Below are positions 13,751-26,082 of a stretch of 64,000 bases of DNA, piece by piece. This stretch comes from Sympetrum striolatum (taxonomy: Eukaryota; Arthropoda; Insecta; Odonata; Libellulidae). Below the pieces are notes generated by a model. The model made no database searches and was not told the origin of the DNA. It was given only the letters and a program-made list of their open reading frames with translations. Each line of letters starts with the position of its first letter. Within the stretch, counting starts at the first letter, position 1. The position numbers and the translations under genes are program-made. The DNA is taken from the NCBI GenBank assembly GCA_947579665.1, contig OX388345.1, positions 65,773,454-65,837,453 of the forward strand. Direction: 5' to 3'.

Positions 13751-16202
13751 GTCGTCTCGCAGTTGAGTCGTTGACTGATTAGGGGTGAATTTCCCCTAAC
13801 TACGTTTATGATGAGGCTGTCCCTGGGAAATGGGCGTTATAATTATGTATGTATACAAATGGGTGTGGCTGCGCGAAATCTTTGCGTTCAGACCCTGCTT
13901 CGAGAAATGCTCTTGACATTGTTCTGCAATTGAGTTGTTTGTAGGCAAGGGTTTTGCATCAGTTGTTGTTGGAATAGTGGTTGTTTACAAGAAATGGAGT
14001 GTGAAAGTAATACATTCGTACAGAAAGTCCAGTGTGAAGAAGGTTGTGGAAACTTCATGTTGTCTTTCAGTTAAGTCGCTCATTCGATTCACTTAACGTC
14101 GTTTATGAAGTGTGTTCATAGTAAATGAACGTAATACATGCGAATCAGTTGGTTTATCTTTATATGGAGCTTAAAATGTCTTCAGCTTACTATTAACCGA
14201 TGTGGTCGCTATTCTATCTTCGATAAAGGCACAGATTCCCTTTCAGTACATAGATGGGAGAGGGGGAAAGATTTATTTTGACGTAGATTGAAAGGAGTAA
14301 GTGTCTTCATTTATATAGCTCGGGTTCGCGTTGGTCTGGTGTTACGTCACCGCAAAGATGAGGACCGAATATCCTCAATGTAGTTTTAGTGAGAGAATGG
14401 TATCCAAGGGAGAAAGTGAGGGTGGATGATAGATGTACGTCGAGGTAAGCGGGGTCTCCGTCGATGGGAACATCAATGTTGAGTCCCTCTTGTGCCATTA
14501 TGAATGGGTTACTTTCACTGTAGTAACTCATCAGCCATGGGAATATTCTTGGAAAATGTGTATGGATTATTGGAACTATAAAACGCCTGAGTTGAATACA
14601 GATTTCCATCTGTAAGATGCGGTAAACTTTACGCTACCGCCCCTGTTTAAAATTCAAATCTATTTTATATGCATTATATTGAAGCAGTCTTTACAACAAG
14701 TTCGATGTAACAGGATTGATTCTTTTCTAAGCGTATATTACATTGTTTCCCAAGGTACGTTTTTATTTCTGAACTTTCATACTTGATATGAATTCCTTTA
14801 GTGGCAGTTGACATTTCCAAGAGATTGTACAGAAAGGAGAGTTTTTATTTATATCAATACAAAGAAAATATTTAAGAAATAGAGGAATTGTACCATCTCG
14901 TGTGTTACCTAACGTTGACTACTATTATAAAAGGTAACCTCTTATACTGACCAAAATATTCTTGAAATGAATTAATAGCGACAGTTTTGAGAGAACTCGA
15001 CCCTAAACTGGGAGTGGATAATTAAAATCTGTAATTTCACAAGCAATTTAAAAATGAATAATTCGCTTCTAATTCTTTCTTTGAAGATTTAAATTGCTGC
15101 TAACCAATAGTGACCTGGTATCATATCATGTGTCTGGTTGGTTATTCTAGTTTCTCTAACTTTTCATATTTTGTTTTAATTTTAATTTACGCACTCCTTA
15201 CAGTTTATCGTAGAATTTTCAGAATCATCCAATTATCCAACGTATTTTCTTCAAAAAGATGAATGTCAGCCAATATTTCCCTACAAATTGTTAAACTCAC
15301 ATAATTTGCGTGATTTAACATGGGAAGAGTAAAATATTCCAAATTTACTGATGTAAACAAGATTGGAAGGCAAAGCATAGTATAAAGATTCGCAACAAAC
15401 AATTTTGGGTTGGAAGGAAGAAGAGACTGGCTAGAATCTCATAAGTTTCGCCGAATATATTAAGTCATTACTCACTAATTAGTACTCTAACGGTGGTTTA
15501 AGATCTTTATGTATATTGTTACTTCGCTGGATAACTTCTTATTTCGCATTACTGTTATTCTCGACAGCTAATAATTTCCGTTGAAGGCGTTATCTGCTTT
15601 TTTAATAGAGACAGATTCTTGATACATGTGCTTATTAAGTAATTAAATTAATCATTAATTAAATAAATTCCTTTGCAAAGTTCTAGTTGTTCACTCAGCT
15701 ACAAATACGAGAGAAATTATGAAACAGTCTGATAATAGCGATGTTAAGTTGTAATTATCCGAAGCAGATTTCACCTCGGAAGTATTGTATGCCAGGAGTA
15801 GTTTTGCCAATTTAGCGATTTTGTCGCAACATCTAGCTACAATATCTCCCACCAGATTTTAAATTAAGTTGTAGTTATCTAAATATTTGTTTTTAGGGGC
15901 CAGTAAAATATCACAAATATAGCATGTTTTTATGCATATTCCCTTCGCTACGCAATTATAGTATAATATATTTGACTCATTGATGAATTAAAGCATCTTT
16001 ACGTTTAGATCATGAACCAAATGCATATTATATACGTATTTTAGTAATATTTCAATAGATATTATATTAGTAAAAGCGAGTTAGACGTATTGATATCACG
16101 TTAGCACCAGCAAATGTATTCATTTATTTTGCTTCACATACAGCAAGACGCCGATTTATTGTGAAGGTATAACGTGAGCAATAGACGAACACATACTATT
16201 CC
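13751..16202. other. AT-rich intergenic DNA
   Basis: No gene recognised. A 100-codon minus-strand frame (14307-14609) and an opposing 60-codon frame over the same bases have no known motif and no evident exon boundaries. Confidence 0.5.
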
Positions 16203-16284
16203 CTAATCGGAAAAATCCGCTTAGCCGGAATTCGAACCCGGGCGTTATCATGTCAGCATGCTAATAACTCCGCCACCGCGGTTG
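16203..16284 (-). mobile_element. tRNA-derived SINE-like fragment
   Basis: Read on the minus strand it starts CCAACCGCGGTGGCGGAG, resembling a polymerase III A box region (TGGCGGAGTTATTAGC), and about 35 bases later has a B box-like GGTTCGAATTCC, followed by a tail GGATTTTTCC. Head, spacing and tail match the unit at 48413-48540, and the head also matches the one near 19600, so these look like members of one tRNA-derived SINE family. A proper anticodon arm is not evident, so it is not called as a functional tRNA. Confidence 0.65.
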
Positions 16285-16474
16285 GAATTTGATTTGAAAT
16301 TACTTTTTAGGTAAATTTTCTCTAAAATTAGCAGCCTTTTCGCAACAAAATCAAATTGTTTCTGGCGATATTTTTTAGAATAAATTGGCATCTCTGATGT
16401 TAGGTTAGTTCCGTCGATAATCGACGCCATTTCTGCGTTTCGGCGACGCAATTCGTAGACTACCTGTAGGGAAG

Positions 16475-16612
16475 TACGGAAGATAAGACGGGAGGTAAGG
16501 ATGAGGAGAGAAGAGAGGCGAAATGAGGGTTGGGGTAGAGGTGAAAAAGAAAGAGAAGAGAAAGCCAGAGAGAGGAGAGTGAGAGGGTTTCTCTCGTAGT
16601 AGTAGTAGTAGT
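16475..16612 (+). repeat. Purine-rich tract ending in a (TAG)n microsatellite
   Basis: The plus strand is A/G-biased up to about 16590, with GAGAGA-type repeats, then runs into five TAG units at 16597-16612. Open frames across it are low-complexity. Confidence 0.8.
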
Positions 16613-18583
16613 CAGGCGAAGATCAATGTTTTTGATGGATGCGCGCGCATGAACAGTATATGTAATTGAATGCTTACATAACTCACTCTTATCCTCCCAC
16701 TCACTCACTCCCCACAATCTACCCACTCCACCACTTCAATCCTCTTTCCACCCCTTGCTATTACTCATCCGGTTCCCACTTGAAACGAAAAAAATCCCCG
16801 AACCAATTAGGCGCTCAACTCGAAATTCCATTACATTTTATAATTCGCGACGAGGAACATATATATACACGAGTTATTCCGGCGGATGCCACAGTTTTTG
16901 TAGCCGCGGGAAACGAGGGGTGGGAAGAAGCGAATCCAATGCATAAGGGGGGTATAGATGGATAATTGACTTTCCTAGAAAGAAAACCCGTACGTATTCG
17001 AGTCATTAGTGGAATTTGATAACGTACAGCGACGCGTGCAGGATATTGTGCTTGTTTTCCGAGCGATCTCGAGAGGAATTTGCGCTGTTAGTCACTGCGA
17101 ATGTCGTTGCAAACGAGAAATTGATTCGAACAGCGGGAGCGGTAACTACATGGTAATTCGAGAGAAGTATCTCCAATCGTCCTTTTCATCACCACGATAT
17201 GAGGGGAATGAATTATCGAATGAATGGGATAGGGATGTAGCTGAAAAGGGGGAAATTATGCTGCGTATAAAGGGATAAAAATGGGAAGAATGTAGACGAA
17301 ACTCTATGGAAATGAGTGCGAAGTCAGATAGTGAAATATACTAAAATGTGTAAAAGTTGAGAAACGAATGCAGAGTATATACTACATAGTGTAATAGATT
17401 TGTAAATTTATTTGCACACAATACACATATTTTAGTGCAATTGATATATATTTGTACACATACATGTACAACTGTTTCGTGCAAAATATGTTGGTAACCA
17501 GGTAGCCGCTTATGGAAGGGGGTTATATTCCCGGTTTTGCATTATGATTAATGATAGTAATACAATTTTTCTTAATATTACTTTAATTGTATACTACTAT
17601 GAATGTGATTTTGCTCGTTATTAGTCAATTTAACTCCATTACACTTTACCATTATCTGCATCATATTTGAGGTCAATTATTATATCGATTATGCAGATTT
17701 TCCACTTTCACCATTTCTGGCTCCGCATTCAAGAAAAGGTAGTACTTCCTAGCAATGATTTTGTAAACATGCTATCCTCAATATACTCATATTGCAATAG
17801 TTGATTATTCAATTATGATAATGTAAGATAATGAATTTAATGTTAATCCAAAGACACGATTAAATTCCCAACAAAAATGAAAGCTTGATATTTGTATTGT
17901 ATCTTCAATAAACTTTCCGTAAATACAATTAAGTGGAAGGTGATGAGAGCTGGTTTAGAAGAGAAAGGAGAGAATGGGTAACACTCATGATAGGAAATTA
18001 AAGAGACAGCTCTGTGAAATACTTTCACCTTTTATAATTTCGTATGCCAATCATCGCCGCTAAATGGATCGAGTTTCCCAAGCTAGCAATGATTCTTTTG
18101 TTGCGTGTATTTGCGAAATGAATCCACATTCCGTGTACAACCACCCCTGGGTAATTTGAAGTGAAAGGTGGTTCTCACGTTGGAATGATTTGTTTTCCGA
18201 AGTCCAACGATTCAAACTCGAAGTATTCATACAACGGAGAGTGGAGCGTTGAACGATTTTTGCCTCGTATATACACAAATCTTATTAATCTGAAGGTCCC
18301 CTTTCCGTGTTAACGGTGCTTCTGATAACGGCGATAAGCGCTCTTCTCTTAATTGGTCGATTTTTCATCGCAAAAACCAATAGAGCGCAGCACGTTCTGA
18401 TTTCGACTGACGCGTAAATTCATTGAAGGGATCATCTTCCGCTGGTTTGGCAATCTGCGACCCTCAAAATAATTGGACATGCTGAATTTTATTCTTTCCC
18501 CAAATACGTCACAATCAGATACATCTCAACCTTGGTGACTAAATTGTTCAAGAAATTAAATCACTTATGAAAATGAAAACATT
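16613..18583. other. Intergenic DNA upstream of tRNA-Ala
   Basis: No gene recognised. Overlapping 60-99 codon frames on three readings at 16666-17278 lie in a stretch with a somewhat higher GC content, but they share no motif and none is clearly coding. Confidence 0.5.
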
Positions 18584-18656
18584 GGGGGCGTAGCTCAGAT
18601 GGTAGAGCGCTCGCTTAGCATGCGAGAGGTACCGGGATCGATACCCGGCGCCTCCA
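18584..18656 (+). tRNA. tRNA-Ala (anticodon AGC)
   Basis: This 73-nt sequence folds as a complete cloverleaf. The acceptor stem GGGGGCG pairs with CGCCTCC and includes the G3:U70 wobble pair that alanyl-tRNA synthetase recognises. The D arm is GCTC/GAGC. The anticodon stem CTCGC/GCGAG encloses loop TTAGCAT with anticodon AGC, expected to become IGC and read alanine codons GCU, GCC and GCA. The T arm is CCGGG/CCCGG with loop ATCGATA, and the discriminator base is A. Internal A box (TAGCTCAGATGG) and B box (GGGATCGATACCC) regions are intact, there is no intron, CCA is not encoded, and a run of six T starts three bases after the gene (18659-18664), a standard polymerase III terminator. It is identical over all 73 bases to the minus-strand copy at 56343-56415. 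Confidence 0.98.
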
Positions 18657-18658
18657 GA

Positions 18659-18664
18659 TTTTTT
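18659..18664 (+). terminator. Polymerase III T-run terminator
   Basis: Six T residues directly downstream of tRNA-Ala(AGC), as expected for polymerase III termination. Confidence 0.85.
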
Positions 18665-19554
18665 ATTTATTTGCGATGGACTACCAACATCCGTAATATA
18701 TTTGGAAAAAAGCACTTCAGAACCTAGGCTTCGAATAGTCGGTAGGAAAGGTCGGAAAGAAGAAAAAGTTCGTGAACGATGTTACATTGCGTTTGCTATC
18801 AGCTTTGGTATGCATGTTGTTTATGGGATACTGTAGGCAATTTTTTTCTCTGAAGTTAGAAAAGTTACAACGAAGGAAGATACGTTTTGGAAAGAATTAT
18901 TATGATAAATCTGTGAGCGTTATTTTGATGATTCAGGACGCGGGATGGGTAATCTTTAAATATAGAAGTTTAATAGAAAGGATAAATTGACTAAATAAGT
19001 TAAGAAATAACGTTCAGTAAATAAATAAAAAGTAAATACATAGGAAAGTACACTCTCAGAAGATGTAAGGATATTATGCTACCTCCCTGTCATATAGCCC
19101 GTTTTGATACTCCTAGGATGATATTCATTCTAGAACGAATTGATTTAAGAATTTATATTTTTCGCTAACGATGCGAGAATGCTATGGATTAGGAAAGAAG
19201 GTTCATGGTGCTTGGTCACCTCATGTCACACGCCGCTTGCAAAGTTTACAAAGACCCATTTATTATATTAAGTTTGATTTAATAAGGACTTTGATATCTT
19301 TTCAAGAATATGGATTTGGTAACAGCGTAAATCACTCATGAATTGGCAAATACATGAATGTTAAACCAACGGTATCATGATCAACTGGCCGTATAGTGGC
19401 AAGAAAATCTTGAAGCAATTTTACAAGAAGGAAACTCAATATATCAGATTTTTCTTTCTAAATTGATATCTTATAATCATAAAAAACACATATTTTTAAA
19501 CGAATTTTTGCCTAGCGAGACCCATCATAAAACCATATTTTTAAAGCCAAACAC
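18665..19554. other. AT-rich intergenic DNA
   Basis: No gene or repeat recognised. Confidence 0.5.
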
Positions 19555-19676
19555 ATCCAACCATACCCTAACTAGGAAGGAACCCAGGATCTCGGCGTTG
19601 CTAGGCTAGCACACCCCTTCGCCACCGAGGCGTACATAGTCGTGCTTACCGCCCACCTTATCCACCGAGGCGTACT
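19555..19676 (-). mobile_element. tRNA-derived SINE-like unit with a duplicated head
   Basis: On the minus strand CCTCGGTGGCGAAGGGGTGT (A box-like) is followed by a B box-like CTGGGTTCCTTCC about 40 bases on. This resembles the SINE-like heads near 16260 and 48420. The head is repeated upstream: GTACGCCTCGGTGG occurs twice, 41 bases apart (the plus-strand complements begin at about 19622 and 19663), so a second partial head precedes the unit. The B box is degenerate, which suggests an old insertion. Confidence 0.55.
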
Positions 19677-22600
19677 TACCATAAAAACGAGGCCTTACCG
19701 GCTTCTTTGATAGGTATTTTCATAGTTTACAGACTGTAGGCAGGAGGCGAACCTACGGCCATGATCGCATGAAGTTCTCTTCAAACCTCAGTACCCCGGA
19801 GGATCAACACTCGAGCTCAAACTTTCGTCAATGTTTATTACCCTGTAAACCTATATTAAAAAAGTAATTTTTTTCTTGTGTTAAATTTTGTGCACTAGCA
19901 TAAAATATATGTATGATCGTCATCTATATACAGTTTGGAATGTGTAAATCATGTATTACGCTTCGTGAGTCTGAGGCATTCTCATAATTGTTTCACTTTT
20001 TCTAGTGTTTAACTTCCTAAAGTCATACGTTTGTTTTAATTCCCGAAAACGGATGGTTGCATATGAAAAAATGAATAACGTTTGGATTCATCGCTCATGA
20101 AAACGTTTTATTTTTATTTGACTCTGTGCTTATAAACTCAAAACCCTCATAATAGACTATCTGCTGTAAAGAAAGTTCATAAGCACTATATAATATTGAA
20201 AAATTTAACTTTTGAAGGTCAGCAGATTTTTTGAGAGACCATACTATGGTATATGATATGTTTACTCAGAAAGTGAAAATTCAGAAGCTGAGATTTGAAA
20301 CCTAAAATGCAAAATTTTACTGTGACTGCACAATGTACATTAAACAACTCTAGATATAAAATAAAATTGAGTTCACGACGAATTAGCGACTTCTAATAAA
20401 ATTTCAGAAGGCTGTAATATCGCCGGGATTAATTATATGGAATGATACTCTCCTGAAATTTATAATGATCGTCGTTCTCAATAGATAGTTACTTAAATGT
20501 TTGTTATATTATATGATCTCACATTGGTTCGCGTGGATTTGTTAAGCACGAATTAGGCTTCTTATTCTAAAGTTTCTCTTGTGTTCTATAACCTCTTTCT
20601 ATCTTAATTAATAAGTACTTTAATATTCAATCTTAGTGTAAAACTGCATAACACGTTCACTGACGAATATGAGATCGCCCTCTAATTGTAATTCGTAATT
20701 ATCACAAACAATCTTGTAATGACAGTGCTGAATTAATCAGTTAATGATTGAAGACAGCCGATAAATGGACAAAATAAAATAAATCATAAACTTAATTGCG
20801 CATAATATGAATATTGAAGCGCTTGTAATTCTTGGAGATTATACTGTCCTATAACCACCAGTTAACTTGCGGTGCACCAGAGATCGTCGACAACCGGTTA
20901 GAAATCTCTGGTTCGCCAATCTTTTTACCTTTTTCCCAAGAGGAAATGTTATTTTTCGTTCATTTGTATCCGCAGAGATTGGAATACGTTTCATACGAAT
21001 TTCTATCGACGTCGCTCCCTTTCCAAAAAAAAGGGGTTTGGAGATCACCGTAATACCAAAAGGAGGCTGCGATCAGTGGGAGAGATAACTTTGATTAAGC
21101 AGTCGCATCGGGATATCTGTAATTTCATCTAGCCGCATAGACGGAATACTCGTATACCAACGAATTCCTGCGAAAAGGCAGCTCGCGAATCGTCACGAAG
21201 CGCTCGTGGCGGGAACGGGCCGCGCAGCTGCACCGCGGGAACATCACGAGAGATTGTGGATGAGATTTGCTCTCTGCGACACGAGAGAACCTTGGGAGAG
21301 TACGGCCACCTCTTACTCCTTTAAACCCGTTTTTTTCATGAATAGGCGCAACCGGAAACGGACCCGGATGATTCCGAGGGAAGGGAAGAAACGGAACAGG
21401 AAAGTAGAGAGAGCGTACGTTGAATTCTCTTCTCTCTCTAATCCCGGAGAGCGACAAAGAGATTCGGGCACTGAAAGAGCTGAAAAAAGGAGAAATCTGT
21501 AGAGGTTCGAACGCTCTTGGAGGAAAAATGCCCTCTCTAGCAGTCTGAGGAACGTGCGGTTATTTTGGGGAAATGCTTCGAATCTATTGGATCCGTGGAA
21601 TTCGAGACTGCTTCGAAATAAATGTCCCCGTTTCTGTTTTTAGGAATATCTATTGGCAAATCATGCAGGAGACGCAGACGAATGGAGATGTCTATTTTTA
21701 TTAGTTCCACTGAAAAATTTTGCTAAGGTCGTTCATAGAATTGCTCCGATTTCCGGCTGTGGACCAATAAGGAAAAGCGTTTCCTTATTTCCGTGAATAG
21801 AAGTTAATGAGTTAGAAATTATACTCCGAAACATTCACAAAAGATGAATTTGTATTCTTAGAGAAATATTTATGCTGTAGTCGTACTCTTAAAAAGATTC
21901 GAGAAAGAACCTTTGAAGTTCTATTTAGTCTGTACTTCTCAAATTTCTCAATTTTCCTTAACAAGGAGTTTTGTTAATTATCTAGAATAGTTTTAGAGAT
22001 TTTTCATCATGATTTTCTACAATTTTTACCCTTGAAGAACCTCATTGCTAGTTGACGTTTAGGTTCGTGGAATATTGTTTCGAAATTCTCAAGTCACTAT
22101 ATAACTCAAATCCTGAAATAGTATGAGAAGTTCTAATCATCTTTCATAAGCAATTTTCCAATTTCATACTGTAAACGGATGTGATGAAATACATGCATGA
22201 TAATAGGCGAACAGTTTTATCGAGAAGGGATCGACTATGTTACGTTCTGTGGGGAACATGACTTGCGGAAATCTGAGCAAGATAATTCAATATTCCTTAA
22301 TACACTGCATCTTCAAAAAACGTTGTGAAACTGTTTTATAATGGACACGTGATTATTTTGTAATGGTATGAAGGTATTTTTTAATAATTGAAAGAATTTT
22401 AAATATTTCAGTTTCATCTTGAGTATCTTTCCCTGAATTTTCGGAGGATCTCAATGCCCACTTCTATTTTGGTATCTTTCTATGTGAATATATGTTTTGT
22501 AAATGAATTCTCGTACTTATACTTGTGTGCGCAGAGCGTGTGTGATCGTATACTATCATATATTTGAGCAAATATAAAAATCGATACGATTTATGGAGAA

Positions 22601-25600
22601 GAAAAAAATACGGAAGAGAAGTTATTTTGAATTCCACACTTTTATCGGAAAAATGAAAGAACGAGATAAGTATTTTAGGGGAATTTCAAAAGCATTCTTG
22701 TACGAATTCAAGAAATGAAGTATGGCATCAGTGACAAAGTACCCAATCATGGCGAACGAAATAACAGACGTGCCTTTCATCGGAGGAAAGGATATAATGC
22801 AATGCCCATGAGTCAAGTAAAACTTATTTCGCATTGCGACATTCGCCAAAGGAACTGGGAAGAAAATGGAAAATATATCATTAGAAGATTAGAAGTACTG
22901 TAGATATGTGGAGAAATACCGATGCTTTCCTCTTTCACAAGAGAGGAAGACTAGATTGGCATGCGAAATTGCCAGATATACATAGCTTTAGAGAGGTCTT
23001 ATCGGATGTTACTGCAACCGTATGCGGAAGTCTGAAGTACGCGACGTAATGAGGCAAGAATCTTGGGAAGGAATTAATGACTTTCTTTAACTTCGTTTTT
23101 TCTCATTTATGTAACTTCTGAAGATATGCCTCCAAAAGAAAAGTTGTAAAGGTCTAGGGACGAAATAGGGTTAAGTTTTTTGAGTGCCTGCTTATTTTAC
23201 TTATACGATGAAAGTTTATGTATTTTTCTTTATTTATCACTTTATCGAATAAGGTAAATAGGAGTCAACTTTTATGACTTCCTGCATTTAATACACTTTT
23301 GTAAGTGCACTATTCAAAGGAATACCTTTAGAGAAAATTATATTGCCCTCGAGAATTTGATTACATTAAACCTTTTTTTACTGAAGTGTTTTCTTTTTAT
23401 GATTCAATTATCATTCGTGTTCAACGTATTATAATAATCGATTTTTTATTGCTAAACTTTATGTATTTTTATCATTATATATGTAATTATGGTATCTCAT
23501 TTTTCAATAAACCGACTTTTTGTAAAAATTAGGATTCATATAAATTCTCCGTATAAATTAAAGCTGAAATATTTATATTTCCCACCTACAACTATACAAA
23601 TAGAATAAGTTTCTAAGTCTTACTCGTGAATAAGTTTTAAAATAATAATAATAATAAAATCAGGGTTAACTATCCCTCTCATTTCATGTGCTGATTCCTC
23701 TGCTAGATAAATCAAGCATTGACGAAGTTGACTTGCTGAGCTGATTAATTTAAACATACATTCCTAAGTTCTTTATTTTAACTGAAATATTTTTTCTATG
23801 CACAACGGTGTTTACTGTTATTCCCCATTTTCCTCAATTCCGTTATTTCAATTGAAACATCATAAATACCCTTGGTTATTAAGGTTGTGAGTTAATTGTT
23901 CTCATCGAAACCTCAATGCGACCGCCATGCGCATGAAACACGCTAGCAATCACAGGAGAGAGTGAATATCTCTAATTAAAACTACTATAAATGGTTAATA
24001 ATTTTCGTTGCCTTCACTTCACAATTCCTTCCAGTCACAGCCTTCAACTCATGACTATTCAGCGTATCCTCCTTTCGTTTTCCTTGAAAACATGGATTTC
24101 CATTCAAGTCGCTGTGGCCTCATTGTTTAGATTTATGAAAAGAGCCTATTTTTCGTTGCGATTGAATCAGCGAATCCGTTCTGTGATGGAAATGCGTCAA
24201 TTTGATTTCTCTAATTATTTCTCGGCGAAATGATTGAGTGATTTTCTCTAGCTTTGCTTAGTAACACTACTACATAGTTCAAGGGTAGGGTAGTCAGAAG
24301 AATGACTTTAAAAATGTTGTACTTAATTCTCGATATTCCACGCGGAGGTGTTAGACATTTCCCCTGCTCATGTGGTTTAACATGCTGAGATACAGGTATT
24401 TAAGTATATCAGGTTTGCGCTCTCGGAGGCTGCTCTTAGTAAAATAAAACAAACATAGAATGAAAATATTCTTCCATAAAATACTCTTTTAGCATAAATG
24501 TTTCAGGGCAGCTATTGTTTGAAACTTATAGTGGTTGGGTAGTGATGATTTTCTTGATACTTCCAAGGGCTCATCGTTAGATTTTCAGTTTAATACTTAA
24601 GATTGTCTATTGATAATTTAGTGTATGGACGAGCCAATTGCTGCTTACATATCTGAGCAGCTTGGTGGTCCCAAAGTAATTTTTCTTTAATTCTACAGAA
24701 TTAATGACATTGTATCAGAAATCTGCAAATTATAATTAAGTTGCTTATTAGTGCAATCCTAGAATCCTCTAAATACTTAATAGCAGATTTCCCGAATCGA
24801 TAAATGGAACCAGATTTTATAGTTCTCTTTACCTTTTCAAATACCGAAATCTGTCAGGTAAAATCAGAGTTGATAGTGTTTATAAAGTCAAGATTTTTAA
24901 GTAAAAAAGAGAAGAGTTTAGAAAGGTACTATGATTTGGAGCAGATGTCTCAGAAGGCATTTTGATTATCTCAAGTGGCTCCACCTTTCCATCGCCTTAC
25001 TAGAAGAGCAACTTCGCTTAATAGGAGCTGAGCTATCCGCACTTTTAGAGGCTGCCCGCAAAAGCTGATGTGATAGATGTTGGTTTATATTCATTCATGT
25101 GATGGATTTCCTCCACGTTTCGCATATTCTAGTCGAGAGATGTTCATTATATTTAACTCAATTATTAGCGACTCGTGAAAAAGAGTTTGTGACGTAAATG
25201 CTATCAAAAAGCGGATTTTTGTCTGGATGAACATGCGTTATCTATAAATATGTTCATACGATGATCAAAGGTGGATTAATCCCGCGCATTAGCCTCCAGA
25301 GGAAGGCATTGTCCATAGAAGGGCATCACTAACGGGTGTACTGAAAGACCGTATAAGATTTGACATTTCTGCATTTATTGTAAATACTTGTAAATACTGA
25401 TAATTTCAATGAATAGAAACGAAATAGAATGAATAGATTAGAAGATTTCAAATTGAAATTTCGAAACTGTCATGCATTTTGATTGAGGCTTGATTTTTCC
25501 ACTGTTGGTCTAATTCCGTGGATGGAGATGAAATTTCTTTCAGATCAATTGGACCTGAAATCAACTTATGAAGGAGAAATAATTATTTCTTTTGTTTTCG

Positions 25601-25994
25601 ATGTTACCTGACTGATTGTGATCCGATAGTCTAACATGAATGTTTACGAAAAGTATTTGTCGATGATCTTATCATCCATCAGAAATAATAATGAAGATTG
25701 TGAAATATTTCTTTATTTTTTACCTCATTTGTTGATTTCTGGATGATTCCTCCTTATGGAGAAAAAACGAGTCCTGTAATTAGAAATTTCGTGAAACTTA
25801 GTTTGTCTCAGTTTACTGATAATAAATTTGTGAAATTAGCTCCAATTACCAATACTTTCGATATCAATTTTATAGTCTAGTCGATTAATAAACCTCTCTA
25901 TTAACCAAACGTTGATCAAAGTGTATGTAGCCTCTTTGGTTTTTTTTAAATGATTGGTTTACTTAAAATAGGTTTGGTTTATTTAAAATTTCAA
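19677..25994. other. Long AT-rich intergenic stretch
   Basis: No supportable gene in more than 6 kb. At 20840-21510 the GC content rises and frames of 69-110 codons are open on both strands, but they overlap antisense to one another, carry no recognisable motif and are Arg/Glu-rich from purine bias. A (AAT)n microsatellite is listed separately. Confidence 0.5.
23641..23657. repeat. (AAT)n microsatellite
   Basis: Five to six tandem AAT units. Confidence 0.9.
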
Positions 25995-26082
25995 CAGAAT
26001 GATACACTTGGTAATTTTCTACAAGATATTTTATTTAGCTATCTAAAGTATCCAGTAGAAAATTACCAAGTGTCTCATTCTG
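25995..26082. repeat. Hairpin-forming inverted repeat, 28-bp arms
   Basis: Arms 25995-26022 and 26055-26082 are reverse complements with a single mismatch (GATACAC against GAGACAC) around a 32-bp loop. An open frame (25950-26255) runs through the hairpin but has no recognisable motif. Family unknown; it could be a small fold-back element. Confidence 0.8.

Noticed and set aside
19740..19812. Second possible B box (GTAGGTTCGCCTCC on the minus strand) near the 19.6-kb SINE
   Set aside because: No matching A box at normal spacing; could be tail sequence of the same insertion but cannot be supported.
21125..21502. Opposed open frames of about 100-110 codons on both strands
   Set aside because: Mutually antisense frames in a GC-richer patch; neither shows a known motif.
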